Origin: Ruminococcus sp. zg-924
GTDB lineage: Bacteria; Bacillota; Clostridia; Oscillospirales; Acutalibacteraceae
Assembly: GCF_024433635.1 (NCBI RefSeq)
Contig: NZ_WNJZ01000001.1
Span: forward strand, 186,001-250,000
DNA length: 64,000 nt
Direction of reading: 5' to 3'
Shown here: positions 44,777-54,200 of the stretch, piece by piece
How positions within the stretch are numbered: the first letter of the stretch is position 1
Layout: every line of letters starts with the position of its first letter
The notes under the pieces: generated by a model
Seen by the model: only the letters and a program-made list of their open reading frames with translations
What the model was told of the DNA's origin: nothing
Databases searched by the model: none
Translations under genes and position numbers: made by a program

Positions 44777-45583
44777 CTACTGTCGGCATGAGCAGTCATT
44801 GTCTTCTGAGTCGGTAACTCTCGGCGGGAAAAATTCATCTGTCGGGAATTCAAGACGGCTGAACATTTCGCACGGATTGTCGGAGGTTGTAACACATTCC
44901 TTTTCCGGCACGCAGAAATCGTATGACGGAACAAGCAGCTGAACGTTTCGCTCAATGCGAACAATTGTGAATATACCGATTGTTACAAGCACGTCACGCT
45001 CGCCCTTGCAGCAAGGCATTTCAGAACCGAAGTGGCGGCATATGTGCTTTGGTATTGGGCAGCACGGTGAGCAGTCGCAGCATTTCTTGACGATTTTGGC
45101 AGACAACGCTATTGGCTTTGCAACCTGCACGGTAGCCTTTGGCAGATTTCTTTTTGGCGGGAGCTGGTCGTCGCAGTCGTCGTAAACGAAGTCGGAGCTG
45201 AAAACTCTGACATTGCCCTCACTGCCAAAAAGTATAACCTTCTTGCAGAAAATACTCAAGCCCTTTACAACCGTAGCTATTGATTTCGGTGCGGCGTACA
45301 CCTCTAGCGCAACCTCAAAGAAGTAGGTCATATCAACCGAGTAAAAGCCTTTGTGGAAAGGTACCGGCTCTAAATCAATAGATACATTGATTACATCAAC
45401 GTCCTTAAGCCTTACATTTGTGGCGCAGTCGATAAGCTCCTGCGCTTCAGGACAAAAATACACCCTTAAATCACTCAAACAGTCCTTGTCGGAGCAGCTG
45501 TCATAAACCCTGTACGCATCAATGCATACTGCTTCTTTTATGTTGGATAGGTCAATGCTTGAGCCGATTTTTTCATCAGACAT
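44777..45583 (-). CDS. Cysteine-rich protein of unknown function, possibly spore-associated
   Basis: This 268-residue protein is not recognised by me with a name. It has about 21 cysteines in clusters: YDSCSDKDC near residue 29, KKCCDCSPCCPIP near 170, and SEDNDCSCRQ at the end. There is no signal peptide or membrane segment. The first line, KEAVCIDAYRVYDSCSDKDC, looks like conserved clostridial proteins of spore-forming species. Cys-rich, cytosolic proteins in spore formers are often coat or exosporium parts, but that role is a guess. The gene stands alone; the convergent gap to the XRE gene holds only the terminator. Confidence 0.6.
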   Translation of the reverse strand: MSDEKIGSSIDLSNIKEAVCIDAYRVYDSCSDKDCLSDLRVYFCPEAQELIDCATNVRLKDVDVINVSIDLEPVPFHKGFYSVDMTYFFEVALEVYAAPKSIATVVKGLSIFCKKVILFGSEGNVRVFSSDFVYDDCDDQLPPKRNLPKATVQVAKPIALSAKIVKKCCDCSPCCPIPKHICRHFGSEMPCCKGERDVLVTIGIFTIVRIERNVQLLVPSYDFCVPEKECVTTSDNPCEMFSRLEFPTDEFFPPRVTDSEDNDCSCRQ

Positions 45584-45650
45584 AAAATAGCCTCCTTATG
45601 CTTTTTACTACTATTTTATGGTGATGAGCTTATTTTGTTACCAAAAAGAC

Positions 45651-47186
45651 TTAGAGTATATTTTTTAAGAATTCGGGTACTGCGGCGATAATATCAGTTG
45701 CAAGCATTGAATATTCGCCGAGCTTTTCACGGCAGATATCTCCTGCTCCGCCGTGAATATACACGCCTGCACAGGCACAGTCAAAGGCTTTGTGCCCCTG
45801 TGCCAAAAGACCTGAAATCATTCCTGCAAGCACATCGCCGCTTCCTCCACGAGCCATACCCGGATTGCCCGTTGTGTTGACAATGCATTTGCCGCTGGGC
45901 GACGCTATAATTGTGTAGGCACCCTTGAGCACTGTTATTACATTGTATTTCTCCGCAAAAAACTGAGCGCAGCTCTTGCGGTTTTGCTGAACCTGTTGCA
46001 CGGATATTCCACAAAGCCGAGCCATCTCGCCGGGATGGGGAGTGATAATAATATCGCATTGAGCATGCTTAAGAATTTCCGGCGACTCAGCAACAATATT
46101 CAGTGCGTCTGCGTCAAGTACAAGAGGTACTTCACAGCGAAGAATAAGCTCCTTAACAAGCCTTGTGGTGTCATCATCTACGCCAAGACCACAGCCGATT
46201 AACACTGCGCTCGACTTATTAGCCTGCTCAATAATTGTTTTTATGTTTTCACCTGAAATCCTGCCACCCTTGTTTTCAATAAGCGGCAGATATACTGCCT
46301 CTGGGAAAACGGGTGAATTAAGTGCGTAAACCGCCCTTGTGACAGCCGCCTTTACAAGGCCGACTCCGCAGGTATAGGCTCCTCTGACGGCAAGAAGGGC
46401 AGCTCCCGCCATTCCGTAGCTTCCGCATACGGCAAGAAGTGTGCCGAAAGTGCCTTTGTTGGACGATACCTTTCTTTTTTTAAGCACCGCCCTTGCGTTT
46501 GCACGGGATGTGGTTTCAAGCCAGTATGAGGAACGCTCGACAAGGCGGTGGGGTATGCCCACATTCATAACGCCTGTCATTCCGCAGAAGTCCATCGACG
46601 GATAAAGCACGTGTACCGGCTTGAGTGTTGTGAAACTGACTGTTAAATCGGCATTTACGCACAGATTGTTAACCTGTCCGCTGTCGCACTCAGCTCCGCT
46701 CGGCAAGTCCATAGACATTACCTTGCCACGGCTCCTGTTTATTAGTTCCACAACAGGCATTATATTTTCACGCAGACCGCCCTTGAAGCCTATGCCGTAG
46801 ATAGCGTCAATGATGTAGTCAGCGGCTTTTATCTTTTCAATGCTCTTTTCTGTTTCCTCCCAGATTCGCCATATCGGAATATTTGCTCTTGAAGCCTCAC
46901 TTATAGCCTTTGATGCTTCGGGTGTTTTAATCTCGCCGTCAACAAGGATAATGTCTGTCCTAATTCCTATGCTGTTAAGGTAGACAGCCGCAACAATGCC
47001 GTCGCCGCCGTTATTGCCCTTGCCGCAGATCGAAACGGCTCTGTCATCACTTCTTATGTCAAATTGCTCGACAAATGCTTTAGCCGCCGCAGTGCCTGCA
47101 TTTTTCATCAGCTCGTAATAGCCAATGCCGCTGTCAACTGCCGACTGTTCAAGCCTACGCATCTGTTCGCAGGAAAGTATTTTCAT
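45651..47186 (-). CDS. nnr: Bifunctional NAD(P)H-hydrate epimerase / dehydratase
   Basis: This 511-residue protein has an N-terminal YjeF_N epimerase (residues 1-210; CGKGNNGGDGIVAA) and a C-terminal ADP/ATP-dependent dehydratase of the ribokinase fold (residues 225-505; DADALNIVAE, ITPHPGEMARL and GGSGDVLAGMISGLL). It repairs hydrated NADH and NADPH. I set the start at the ATG at 47186, just behind GGGTGA; an in-frame GTG lies 9 bases upstream. Followed closely from upstream by mtnN and rsmE in the same direction. Confidence 0.95.
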   Translation of the reverse strand: MKILSCEQMRRLEQSAVDSGIGYYELMKNAGTAAAKAFVEQFDIRSDDRAVSICGKGNNGGDGIVAAVYLNSIGIRTDIILVDGEIKTPEASKAISEASRANIPIWRIWEETEKSIEKIKAADYIIDAIYGIGFKGGLRENIMPVVELINRSRGKVMSMDLPSGAECDSGQVNNLCVNADLTVSFTTLKPVHVLYPSMDFCGMTGVMNVGIPHRLVERSSYWLETTSRANARAVLKKRKVSSNKGTFGTLLAVCGSYGMAGAALLAVRGAYTCGVGLVKAAVTRAVYALNSPVFPEAVYLPLIENKGGRISGENIKTIIEQANKSSAVLIGCGLGVDDDTTRLVKELILRCEVPLVLDADALNIVAESPEILKHAQCDIIITPHPGEMARLCGISVQQVQQNRKSCAQFFAEKYNVITVLKGAYTIIASPSGKCIVNTTGNPGMARGGSGDVLAGMISGLLAQGHKAFDCACAGVYIHGGAGDICREKLGEYSMLATDIIAAVPEFLKNIL

Positions 47187-47201
47187 TTTAATCACCCAAG
47201 C

Positions 47202-47897
47202 TTAATGTGTTCTGATGTATTCGCATAAAATCTTTATTGACTGCTGTGCCGCCATATTGCGGAACTTGAAGAAGTCAACAGCCTCGTTTTCTTTTACGCT
47301 GTCTGATATTGCCCTTGTTATACCGAAGGGAATCTTGTTTCTGAAGCATACCTGCGCAATAGCGCCGCCTTCCATTTCGCAGGCTATCGCACCGAATATT
47401 GAATTGATTTTTCTTCTCTGCTCCTTTGCCGATACAAAGGTGTCGCCTGTTGCTATTCGTCCGACTTCAAACTTAGCTCCGTCAACGCTTTTGCAGGCAG
47501 TTTCAAGAGCGGCAATTATACTCTCATCAGCGGCAATTTGCATAACCTTGCAGTCATTAAACTGAATTAGTCCGAGAGGGTCGCCGAGAGCTGTGGCGTC
47601 CATATCGTGCTGGACAACGTCACGGCAAATAACAACGTCACCTATTTGTGTTTCCTCACTGAGCGCTCCTGCAATACCTGAATTTATTATCTGTGACGGT
47701 GCAAAAAGGTCAATCATAACCTGAGCGCACATTGCGGCGTTTACCTTGCCTATGCCGCACTCAACTGCGACAACCTCTTTGCCGAAGACTGTGCCGCTGT
47801 AAAAGGTCATTCCCGCTTTGCTTGTTTCCATTGTGTTTTCCATTTTGTCTATAAGCCCTTCAACCTCCACGTTAAGAGCACAGATTATTCCTATCAT
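47202..47897 (-). CDS. mtnN: 5'-methylthioadenosine / S-adenosylhomocysteine nucleosidase
   Basis: This 231-residue protein starts IGIICALNVEVEGLIDKME and carries the catalytic Glu pattern ACEMEGGAIAQVC and ISDSVKENEAVDF with the catalytic Asp. It removes adenine from methylthioadenosine and S-adenosylhomocysteine, recycling after methylation and quorum-signal synthesis. It lies 11 bases after rsmE, whose product uses S-adenosylmethionine, and 15 bases before nnr. Confidence 0.95.
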   Translation of the reverse strand: MIGIICALNVEVEGLIDKMENTMETSKAGMTFYSGTVFGKEVVAVECGIGKVNAAMCAQVMIDLFAPSQIINSGIAGALSEETQIGDVVICRDVVQHDMDATALGDPLGLIQFNDCKVMQIAADESIIAALETACKSVDGAKFEVGRIATGDTFVSAKEQRRKINSIFGAIACEMEGGAIAQVCFRNKIPFGITRAISDSVKENEAVDFFKFRNMAAQQSIKILCEYIRTH

Positions 47898-47908
47898 ATG
47901 TATTCTCC

Positions 47909-48631
47909 TTATCCTAAATTACCTGTAATATACATTATAACCGACAGTGCGGCTATCGGCGCAGTTTCGGCACGCAGTATTCTGTTTCCGAGAGTTGCAA
48001 CGCCCATACCCTTAGACTTTAGCAGTTCAATTTCCTCAGGAGCAAAGCCACCCTCACTGCCGATGAATATTCCTATTTCGTTTAAATCAGGCGATATTAC
48101 GCTTGACGGGCTTTCACCGCCGCACTCATAGAAAACAATGCTTCGCTGAAGTGAAGCCGCTTTTTCTGCCGCCGTTTCAAGGCTTACTGCACTTTCAACA
48201 GTCGAAATTATTCCACGTCTTGACTGCTGAGCCGCCTGTAATGCAATTTTCTGCCAGCGTACTGTCTTTTTGGCAATTGATTTTTCGTCCGGCCGTGATA
48301 TGCACCTTGAGCTTATAAACGGAACAATCCTTGTTACGCCAAGCTCCACTGCCTTTTGTACGATATAGTCCATTTTATCGCCCTTAGGTATAGCCTGAAA
48401 AAGCGTTACCTCCGTACTTGGTTCGTTTACACAAGGATGCTTGCCGTTTACCTTAACAGTTACGCTCGTTTTGTCTATGCTTTCAATTGTGCAGGGATAT
48501 GTATATTCGCCGCAGCATATTGTCAGCTCCTCGCCGATTTTCATTCTCAGCGAGCCTGATATGTGTCTTGCCTGTTCTCCCTCAAAGGTGAAAAAATTTT
48601 CAGGCTCTATTTCGGAAAAAAACCACGCCAT
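47909..48631 (-). CDS. rsmE: 16S rRNA (uracil-1498-N3)-methyltransferase
   Basis: This 240-residue protein has an N-terminal PUA-like domain (residues 1-70; HISGSLRMKIGEELTIC) and a C-terminal SPOUT knot. The latter carries IGSEGGFAPEEIELL and LGNRILRAETAPIAAL, the S-adenosylmethionine-binding knot of RsmE. It methylates U1498 of 16S rRNA. First gene of the rsmE-mtnN-nnr run. Confidence 0.95.
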   Translation of the reverse strand: MAWFFSEIEPENFFTFEGEQARHISGSLRMKIGEELTICCGEYTYPCTIESIDKTSVTVKVNGKHPCVNEPSTEVTLFQAIPKGDKMDYIVQKAVELGVTRIVPFISSRCISRPDEKSIAKKTVRWQKIALQAAQQSRRGIISTVESAVSLETAAEKAASLQRSIVFYECGGESPSSVISPDLNEIGIFIGSEGGFAPEEIELLKSKGMGVATLGNRILRAETAPIAALSVIMYITGNLG

Positions 48632-48790
48632 TTCTATACTTCCTCCGGATTTTGTGCTATACTTTTATTATATTATAGTTTGTGCTATAATTTTAGCAGA
48701 ACAGTGCAAAAAGCGCAAGAGTCTGTCTTTTATGACAGGCTGTGCGATACGGTGATTTAATCGAATTTTAATGTGATTTGGGGTGGAAAA

Positions 48791-50065
48791 ATGAACAGCT
48801 CACCGCTTGCCGACAGGTTAAGACCGCAGACCCTTGATGATGTTGTGGGGCAGGAGCATTTGCTTTCACGCGGCAAGGCTTTGCGGAAAATAATTGACAG
48901 CGGCGAAATACCGAATATGATATTCTACGGCCCGTCAGGTGTTGGTAAAAGTACGGTTGCCTCAATCATTGCTAAGAAAACAAACCGCAACCTGCGCAAG
49001 CTCAACGGCACAACTGCAACAACAGCCGATATAAAGGCTATTGTGTCAGAACTTAACACCTTCGGCGGAATGAACGGCGTTTTGCTCTATCTTGACGAGA
49101 TACAGTATTTCAACAAAAAGCAGCAGCAAACCCTGCTTGAATTTCTTGAAAACGGCAAGATAACGCTTATCGCCTCGACAACGGAAAATCCGTATTTTTA
49201 TGTGTATAACGCTATACTCAGCCGCTGTACTGTGTTCGAGTTCAAAACAGTAGGCTCTCACAGTGTTGAAAGAGCAATTTGGAGAGCCTTTGACTTCCTT
49301 GAAAATGAAACGGGCGACGAGATTGAGGTTGAGGACGATACGGTTTCATACATTGCCACAGCCTGCGGAGGGGATGTAAGGAAGGCACTTAATGCGGTGG
49401 AGCTTTGTGCACTTGCCGCAGACGGCGATGACGGCAAGCGGATAGTAACAAACGAGCTTGCACGTGAACTTACGCAGAAAAGCGCAGTGCGCTATGATAA
49501 GGACGGCGACGAGCATTACGATATTGTGTCGGCTTATCAGAAGTCAATGCGAGGCTCTGACCCTAACGCCGCAATACACTACCTTGCAAGGCTGCTTGAG
49601 GCGGGGGATCTACCCTCTGCTTGCCGCAGGCTTATGGTTTGCGCCTGCGAGGATGTCGGTCTTGCCTATCCGCAGATTATTCCTATCGTAAAGTCATGCG
49701 TTGACATTGCACAGGCGGTCGGCTTGCCCGAGGCGAGAATTCCCCTTGCAGACGCTGTAATTCTTGTGTGCAATGCGCCGAAAAGCGTGAGCGGCTATAA
49801 CGCTATAAATTCTGCTATGCAGGATTTGCAGATGGGTAAATATGGGCAGATTCCTCGTCAGCTGCAAAACAAGCACTTTGACGGCGAGGACAATCAGAAT
49901 AAGGGTCAGTTTTACGAGTATCCTCACGATTATCCCAACCATTGGGTATATCAGCAATATTTACCGGATAACATAAAGGACAGAATATATTATGAATACG
50001 GCGACAACAAGAATGAGCAGGCGTTTAAGGCGTATTGGGATAAAATCAAGGGAGGAAGCAAATGA
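48791..50065 (+). CDS. rarA: Replication-associated recombination protein A (AAA+ ATPase)
   Basis: This 424-residue protein has Walker A YGPSGVGKSTV, Walker B LLYLDEIQYF, sensor ASTTENP and the RarA/WRNIP1 C-terminal part (VGLPEARIPLADAVI). RarA acts at stalled replication forks. The start is the ATG behind GGGTGG. The next gene overlaps by 4 bases. Confidence 0.95.
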   Translation: MNSSPLADRLRPQTLDDVVGQEHLLSRGKALRKIIDSGEIPNMIFYGPSGVGKSTVASIIAKKTNRNLRKLNGTTATTADIKAIVSELNTFGGMNGVLLYLDEIQYFNKKQQQTLLEFLENGKITLIASTTENPYFYVYNAILSRCTVFEFKTVGSHSVERAIWRAFDFLENETGDEIEVEDDTVSYIATACGGDVRKALNAVELCALAADGDDGKRIVTNELARELTQKSAVRYDKDGDEHYDIVSAYQKSMRGSDPNAAIHYLARLLEAGDLPSACRRLMVCACEDVGLAYPQIIPIVKSCVDIAQAVGLPEARIPLADAVILVCNAPKSVSGYNAINSAMQDLQMGKYGQIPRQLQNKHFDGEDNQNKGQFYEYPHDYPNHWVYQQYLPDNIKDRIYYEYGDNKNEQAFKAYWDKIKGGSK

Positions 50066-50244
50066 AGGGACGTTCAAACTGCGACACCTGCGCACATTAT
50101 GTTTATGACGACGAGATGGGTTATAATGTGTGCGAGGTTAACCTTGATGAGGATGAAATGGTGAAGTTTATGCAGAACACATTTGATGACTGCCACTATT
50201 ACCGACTTGACGATGAATATGGTATTGTCAGAAAGCAGAACTAA
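50062..50244 (+). CDS. Small four-cysteine protein (DUF6472-like)
   Basis: This 60-residue protein carries CDTCAHYVYDDEMGYNVC and later DDCHYYR, four cysteines arranged like a small zinc-binding fold. It resembles the DUF6472 family of clostridial proteins. It overlaps the rarA stop by 4 bases (ATGA), so it is translated together with rarA; the function is unknown. About 200 bases downstream, before the next gene, hold no gene. Confidence 0.75.
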   Translation: MKGRSNCDTCAHYVYDDEMGYNVCEVNLDEDEMVKFMQNTFDDCHYYRLDDEYGIVRKQN

Positions 50245-50441
50245 TTCTTGCATTTTCGGCAATTACACCACTCAGTAATTCGACCCGGACGGTCAAGGTG
50301 TTCCTGCGAACACAATGCGAATTTCAGCAGAGCAAGCAGGATTTTTCTGCCTGACTGCGGCGCCAGATTTACTCATCATTCATTGGTTGAGCTGACAAAA
50401 TAAAAATATTAGAATTCTAATTTACATACAGGAGGTACAGT

Positions 50442-50984
50442 ATGGAAACATTAACGGGCAGACAGCTTTATTCTCAGCTGCGGCTTTTCAGGGATAACCG
50501 CCACACACCGGCAAGGGCGCTTGTAGAGCTTTTGGCGCAAAGGAGCAAGACTATTGCAACAGCCGAAAGCTGTACGGGCGGACTTATTTCTAAGCTAATT
50601 ACCGATATTTCGGGTGCAAGCGAGGTTTTTCACTGCGGCATATGCTCCTATTCAAACGATATAAAGGAGGGTGTGCTTGGGGTTGACCACGAAATCCTTG
50701 AACAGCACGGAGCGGTGTCGCCTGAAACGGCAATGCAGATGGCTGTTGGAGTTCGTGCTTTGTCAGGCTCTGATATAGGGCTTTCAACAACAGGTATTGC
50801 AGGACCGAGCGGCGGCAGCGACCAAAAGCCTGTTGGTCTTGTGTATATAGGCTATGCTGACAAGAGAGGCTGCGGCTGTGTCAGACTGGAGCTTTGGGAT
50901 GTTACCATAACAAGAGATGAAGTTCGCAATTTGTCGGCTGCGGCTGCTATTTTGATGGCATATAAGAGCAATTTAAACAAATAA
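50442..50984 (+). CDS. CinA C-terminal family protein (PncC-like NMN deamidase)
   Basis: This 180-residue protein is the CinA C-terminal domain alone: TIATAESCTGGLISKLITD, SYSNDIKEGVLGV, and STTGIAGPSGGSDQKPVG. It lacks the N-terminal pyrophosphatase domain of full CinA. PncC members deamidate nicotinamide mononucleotide in NAD recycling. A short N-terminal extension (about 25 residues) precedes the domain. The ribosome site is AGGAGG. Confidence 0.88.
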   Translation: METLTGRQLYSQLRLFRDNRHTPARALVELLAQRSKTIATAESCTGGLISKLITDISGASEVFHCGICSYSNDIKEGVLGVDHEILEQHGAVSPETAMQMAVGVRALSGSDIGLSTTGIAGPSGGSDQKPVGLVYIGYADKRGCGCVRLELWDVTITRDEVRNLSAAAAILMAYKSNLNK

Positions 50985-51039
50985 TTTCTGTGGACTTGTT
51001 AAAATTAATAACGACAACACAGATATTAAAACAAAGATA

Positions 51040-51068
51040 TTGCAATCATCGTCAATATATGTTATACT
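51040..51068 (+). promoter_or_regulatory. Promoter of the malQ-glgP fusion gene
   Basis: TTGCAA (51040-51045), 17 bases, TATACT (51063-51068), giving a leader of about 160 bases before the ATG. Confidence 0.65.
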
Positions 51069-51235
51069 TTTTTATTGAATGGGGAATTTTGACTATGTGA
51101 TTATCTTTGTTCAATATTATGCGCTTTTAACTCTAAACAGAATAAAAGCGACGCTTATTTAAAATGATATTTCGGGCGGAACACCCGAACCGTGATATTA
51201 GAAAACTAAAACTAAATATGACAGGAGTTGACACT

Positions 51236-54200
51236 ATGGCAAGATGTGCGGGCATACTTTTGCCCATAACCTCACTACCGTCTCCATACGGAATCGGAAC
51301 TCTCGGTAAGGAAGCTTATAAGTTTGCGGATTTTCTGCAAGTAGCCGGACAAAAAATATGGCAGCTGCTTCCGCTTGGTCCCACCAGCTATGGCGACTCC
51401 CCGTACCAGTCCTTTTCAATTTATGCGGGTAATCCGTATATGATTGATTTGGATATGCTTGTTGAGGATGGCATTTTAACCGAGGATGATTTAACAGACC
51501 GTGACTGGGGCAGCAACCGTGAAGAGGTTGACTACGAGAAAATCTACAACGTTCGCTTTGATGTGCTCTACACTGCGTTTGATAATTTCCAGAAGAAGGG
51601 TGACTTCGAGGAATTTGAGCAGTTTATGCAGGAAAATAAGGCGTGGATTGACGATTATGCGCTTTATATGGCTGTTAAAAAGAGCTTTGGGATGAAGTCC
51701 TGGACAGAGTGGCCGGACGAAGATATCAAGATGAGAAAATCCAAGGCGATTAACGAATACACCCAGAAATTCAGCGATGATATAAGATACTGGAAGTTTA
51801 TTCAATATCTTTTCTTCAAGCAGTGGAACGCATTTAAGGCATATGTAAATGCCAAGGGCGTTAAGATTATGGGTGATATTCCGATTTATGTTGCTATGGA
51901 CAGCGCAGACACTTGGGCAAACCCTGAGGTATTCTGGCTTGACAAGGAGTTGAAGCCGGTTTGTGTTGCAGGCTGTCCGCCGGATTATTTCTCGGCTACT
52001 GGTCAGCTTTGGGGTAACCCGATTTATGATTGGAACTATCTTAAAAAGACTAAATATGACTGGTGGATTAAAAGAATTGCCGGTGTGTCAAAGATGTTTG
52101 ACATAACAAGAATTGACCACTTCAGAGGATTCGATTCCTACTATGCAATTCCGTATCCTGCTGAAAACGCTATAAACGGCGAGTGGCTTGAGGGTCCGGG
52201 CATTAAATTCTTTGAAACTATGAAGAAAAAGCTCGGCGATGTTCCAATTGTTGCTGAGGACTTGGGCCTGCTTACTCCGAGCGTTGAAAAGCTTTTGGCT
52301 GACTCCGGATATCCCGGAATGAAGGTTTTGGAATTTGCTTTTGACAGCGGCGAAGAGAATAACTATCTTCCGCATAACTATACAAGCAACAGCGTTGTTT
52401 ACTCCGGTACACACGATAATGACACCATTATGGGCTGGCAGACAACAGCAAAGGCAGAGGATGTTGAGTTTGCAAGAAAGTATTGCAATATGCCTGACGA
52501 TGAACCGTTTAACTGGGGCATAATCAGAACAGCATATGCAAGCGTCAGCGATTACGCAATTATCCAGATGCAGGATATTCTCGGACTTGGCACCGAGGCA
52601 CGAATGAATATACCATCAACCTTGGGCGGCAATTGGGCTTGGAGAATGAAGCCGACAGCCGCAAGCAAGGAGTTGGCATATAAATTGAGAAAATTAGCAA
52701 GGACATATGGAAGACTGGAGGACGAATTACCGATGAACCAGAACAAAATTATGGACGCTCTTGTGGAAAACGCAAAAAGCGAGTATTGCAAAAATGTTGA
52801 GGATTTAACACCGGCAGAGCTTCACACTGCTTTGGGCAAGGCTGTTATGGGAGAAATCTCTGACCGTTGGAACAAGAGCAAGGAAAACCATGCAAACAAC
52901 AGAAGAGCTTACTACTTCTCTGCTGAGTTCCTGATGGGCAGAATGATGTACAACAACCTTTACTGCCTCGATATTCTTGAGGACGTTAAGGCTATACTTG
53001 ACGAAAAGGGTATTGACATCAACGTATTTGAGGACATTGACGACGCAGCGCTCGGTAACGGCGGTCTTGGCCGTTTGGCTGCATGCTTCCTCGATAGTGC
53101 AGCTACACAGGATGTTCCGCTTGACGGCTACGGAATCCGCTATAAGTACGGTCTCTTTAAGCAGAAGATTGAGAACGGATATCAGGTTGAGGTTGCTGAC
53201 GATTGGCAGCGCTTTGGCGATCCGTGGAGCATCAGAGCAGAGAGCGACACAGTGCTTGTTAAGTTCTCTGATGAAACAGTTAAGGCTGTTCCTTACGATA
53301 TGGCTGTTATCGGCTACGGTACAGAAAACATTAATACACTTCGTTTGTGGCAGGCTGAGGCTGTTGAGGACTTCGACTTCCTCCAGTTCAACAACTGCAA
53401 CTATGACGCCGCTGTTAAGAGCAAGAACTCTGCTGAAAATATCTCTAAGGTTCTTTATCCTAATGACAACAGCTACGAGGGCAAGGTGCTCCGCTTAAAG
53501 CAGCAGTACTTCTTCTGCAGTGCTTCATTGCAGGATATTATAAAGAGATACAAGGCTAAGTATGGCAATGATTACAGCAACTTTGCTGCTCACTGCGCAG
53601 TACAGCTTAACGATACACACCCGGTTTGTGCTATTCCGGAGCTTATCAGACTTCTTCAGAATGACGGTTTAAGCTTTGACCAGGCATTCGAGATTGCTCA
53701 GAAGACCTTCGCTTATACAAACCACACAGTTATGGCTGAGGCTCTTGAAAAGTGGAATATTGACCTTATGAAGAGCGTTATTCCTGAGATTTACGCTATC
53801 ATTGAGAAGATTGACGCAAGACTTGTTGCCGACCTGACTGCAAAGGGTCTTGATGCTCCTGTTGCATCACAGACAGTTGTTGCAGAGGCTGACGCTCAGG
53901 AAGAAAATAAGGAAACTGAAAATGTTCCGACAAAGCTTGACGGTATGAGAATTATCGACGGCGGCGTTGTTCATATGGCAAGACTTGCTATCTATGCATC
54001 AAGCTATACAAACGGTGTTGCTTATATCCACACAGAAATCCTAAAGAATGACGTGTTAAACGATTGGTATTCAATCTATCCGGAGCGTTTCCAGAACAAG
54101 ACAAACGGTATTACACAGCGCCGTTGGCTTGGTCTTTGCAACCCTGAGCTTTCAAAGTTCATTACAGACAGAGTTGGCGACGGCTGGCTTAGAGATCTCT

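Noticed and set aside
50245-50441. Gene or RNA in the gap between DUF6472 and PncC-like genes
   Set aside because: Small hairpins (TGTTC/GAACA and GCAGG/CTGC) are present, but no open frame, tRNA-like fold or terminator convinced me.
52977-53498. 173-codon frame inside the phosphorylase half of the fusion
   Set aside because: It is a shifted frame of strongly biased coding sequence, rich in Arg/Leu/Thr, with no ribosome site.
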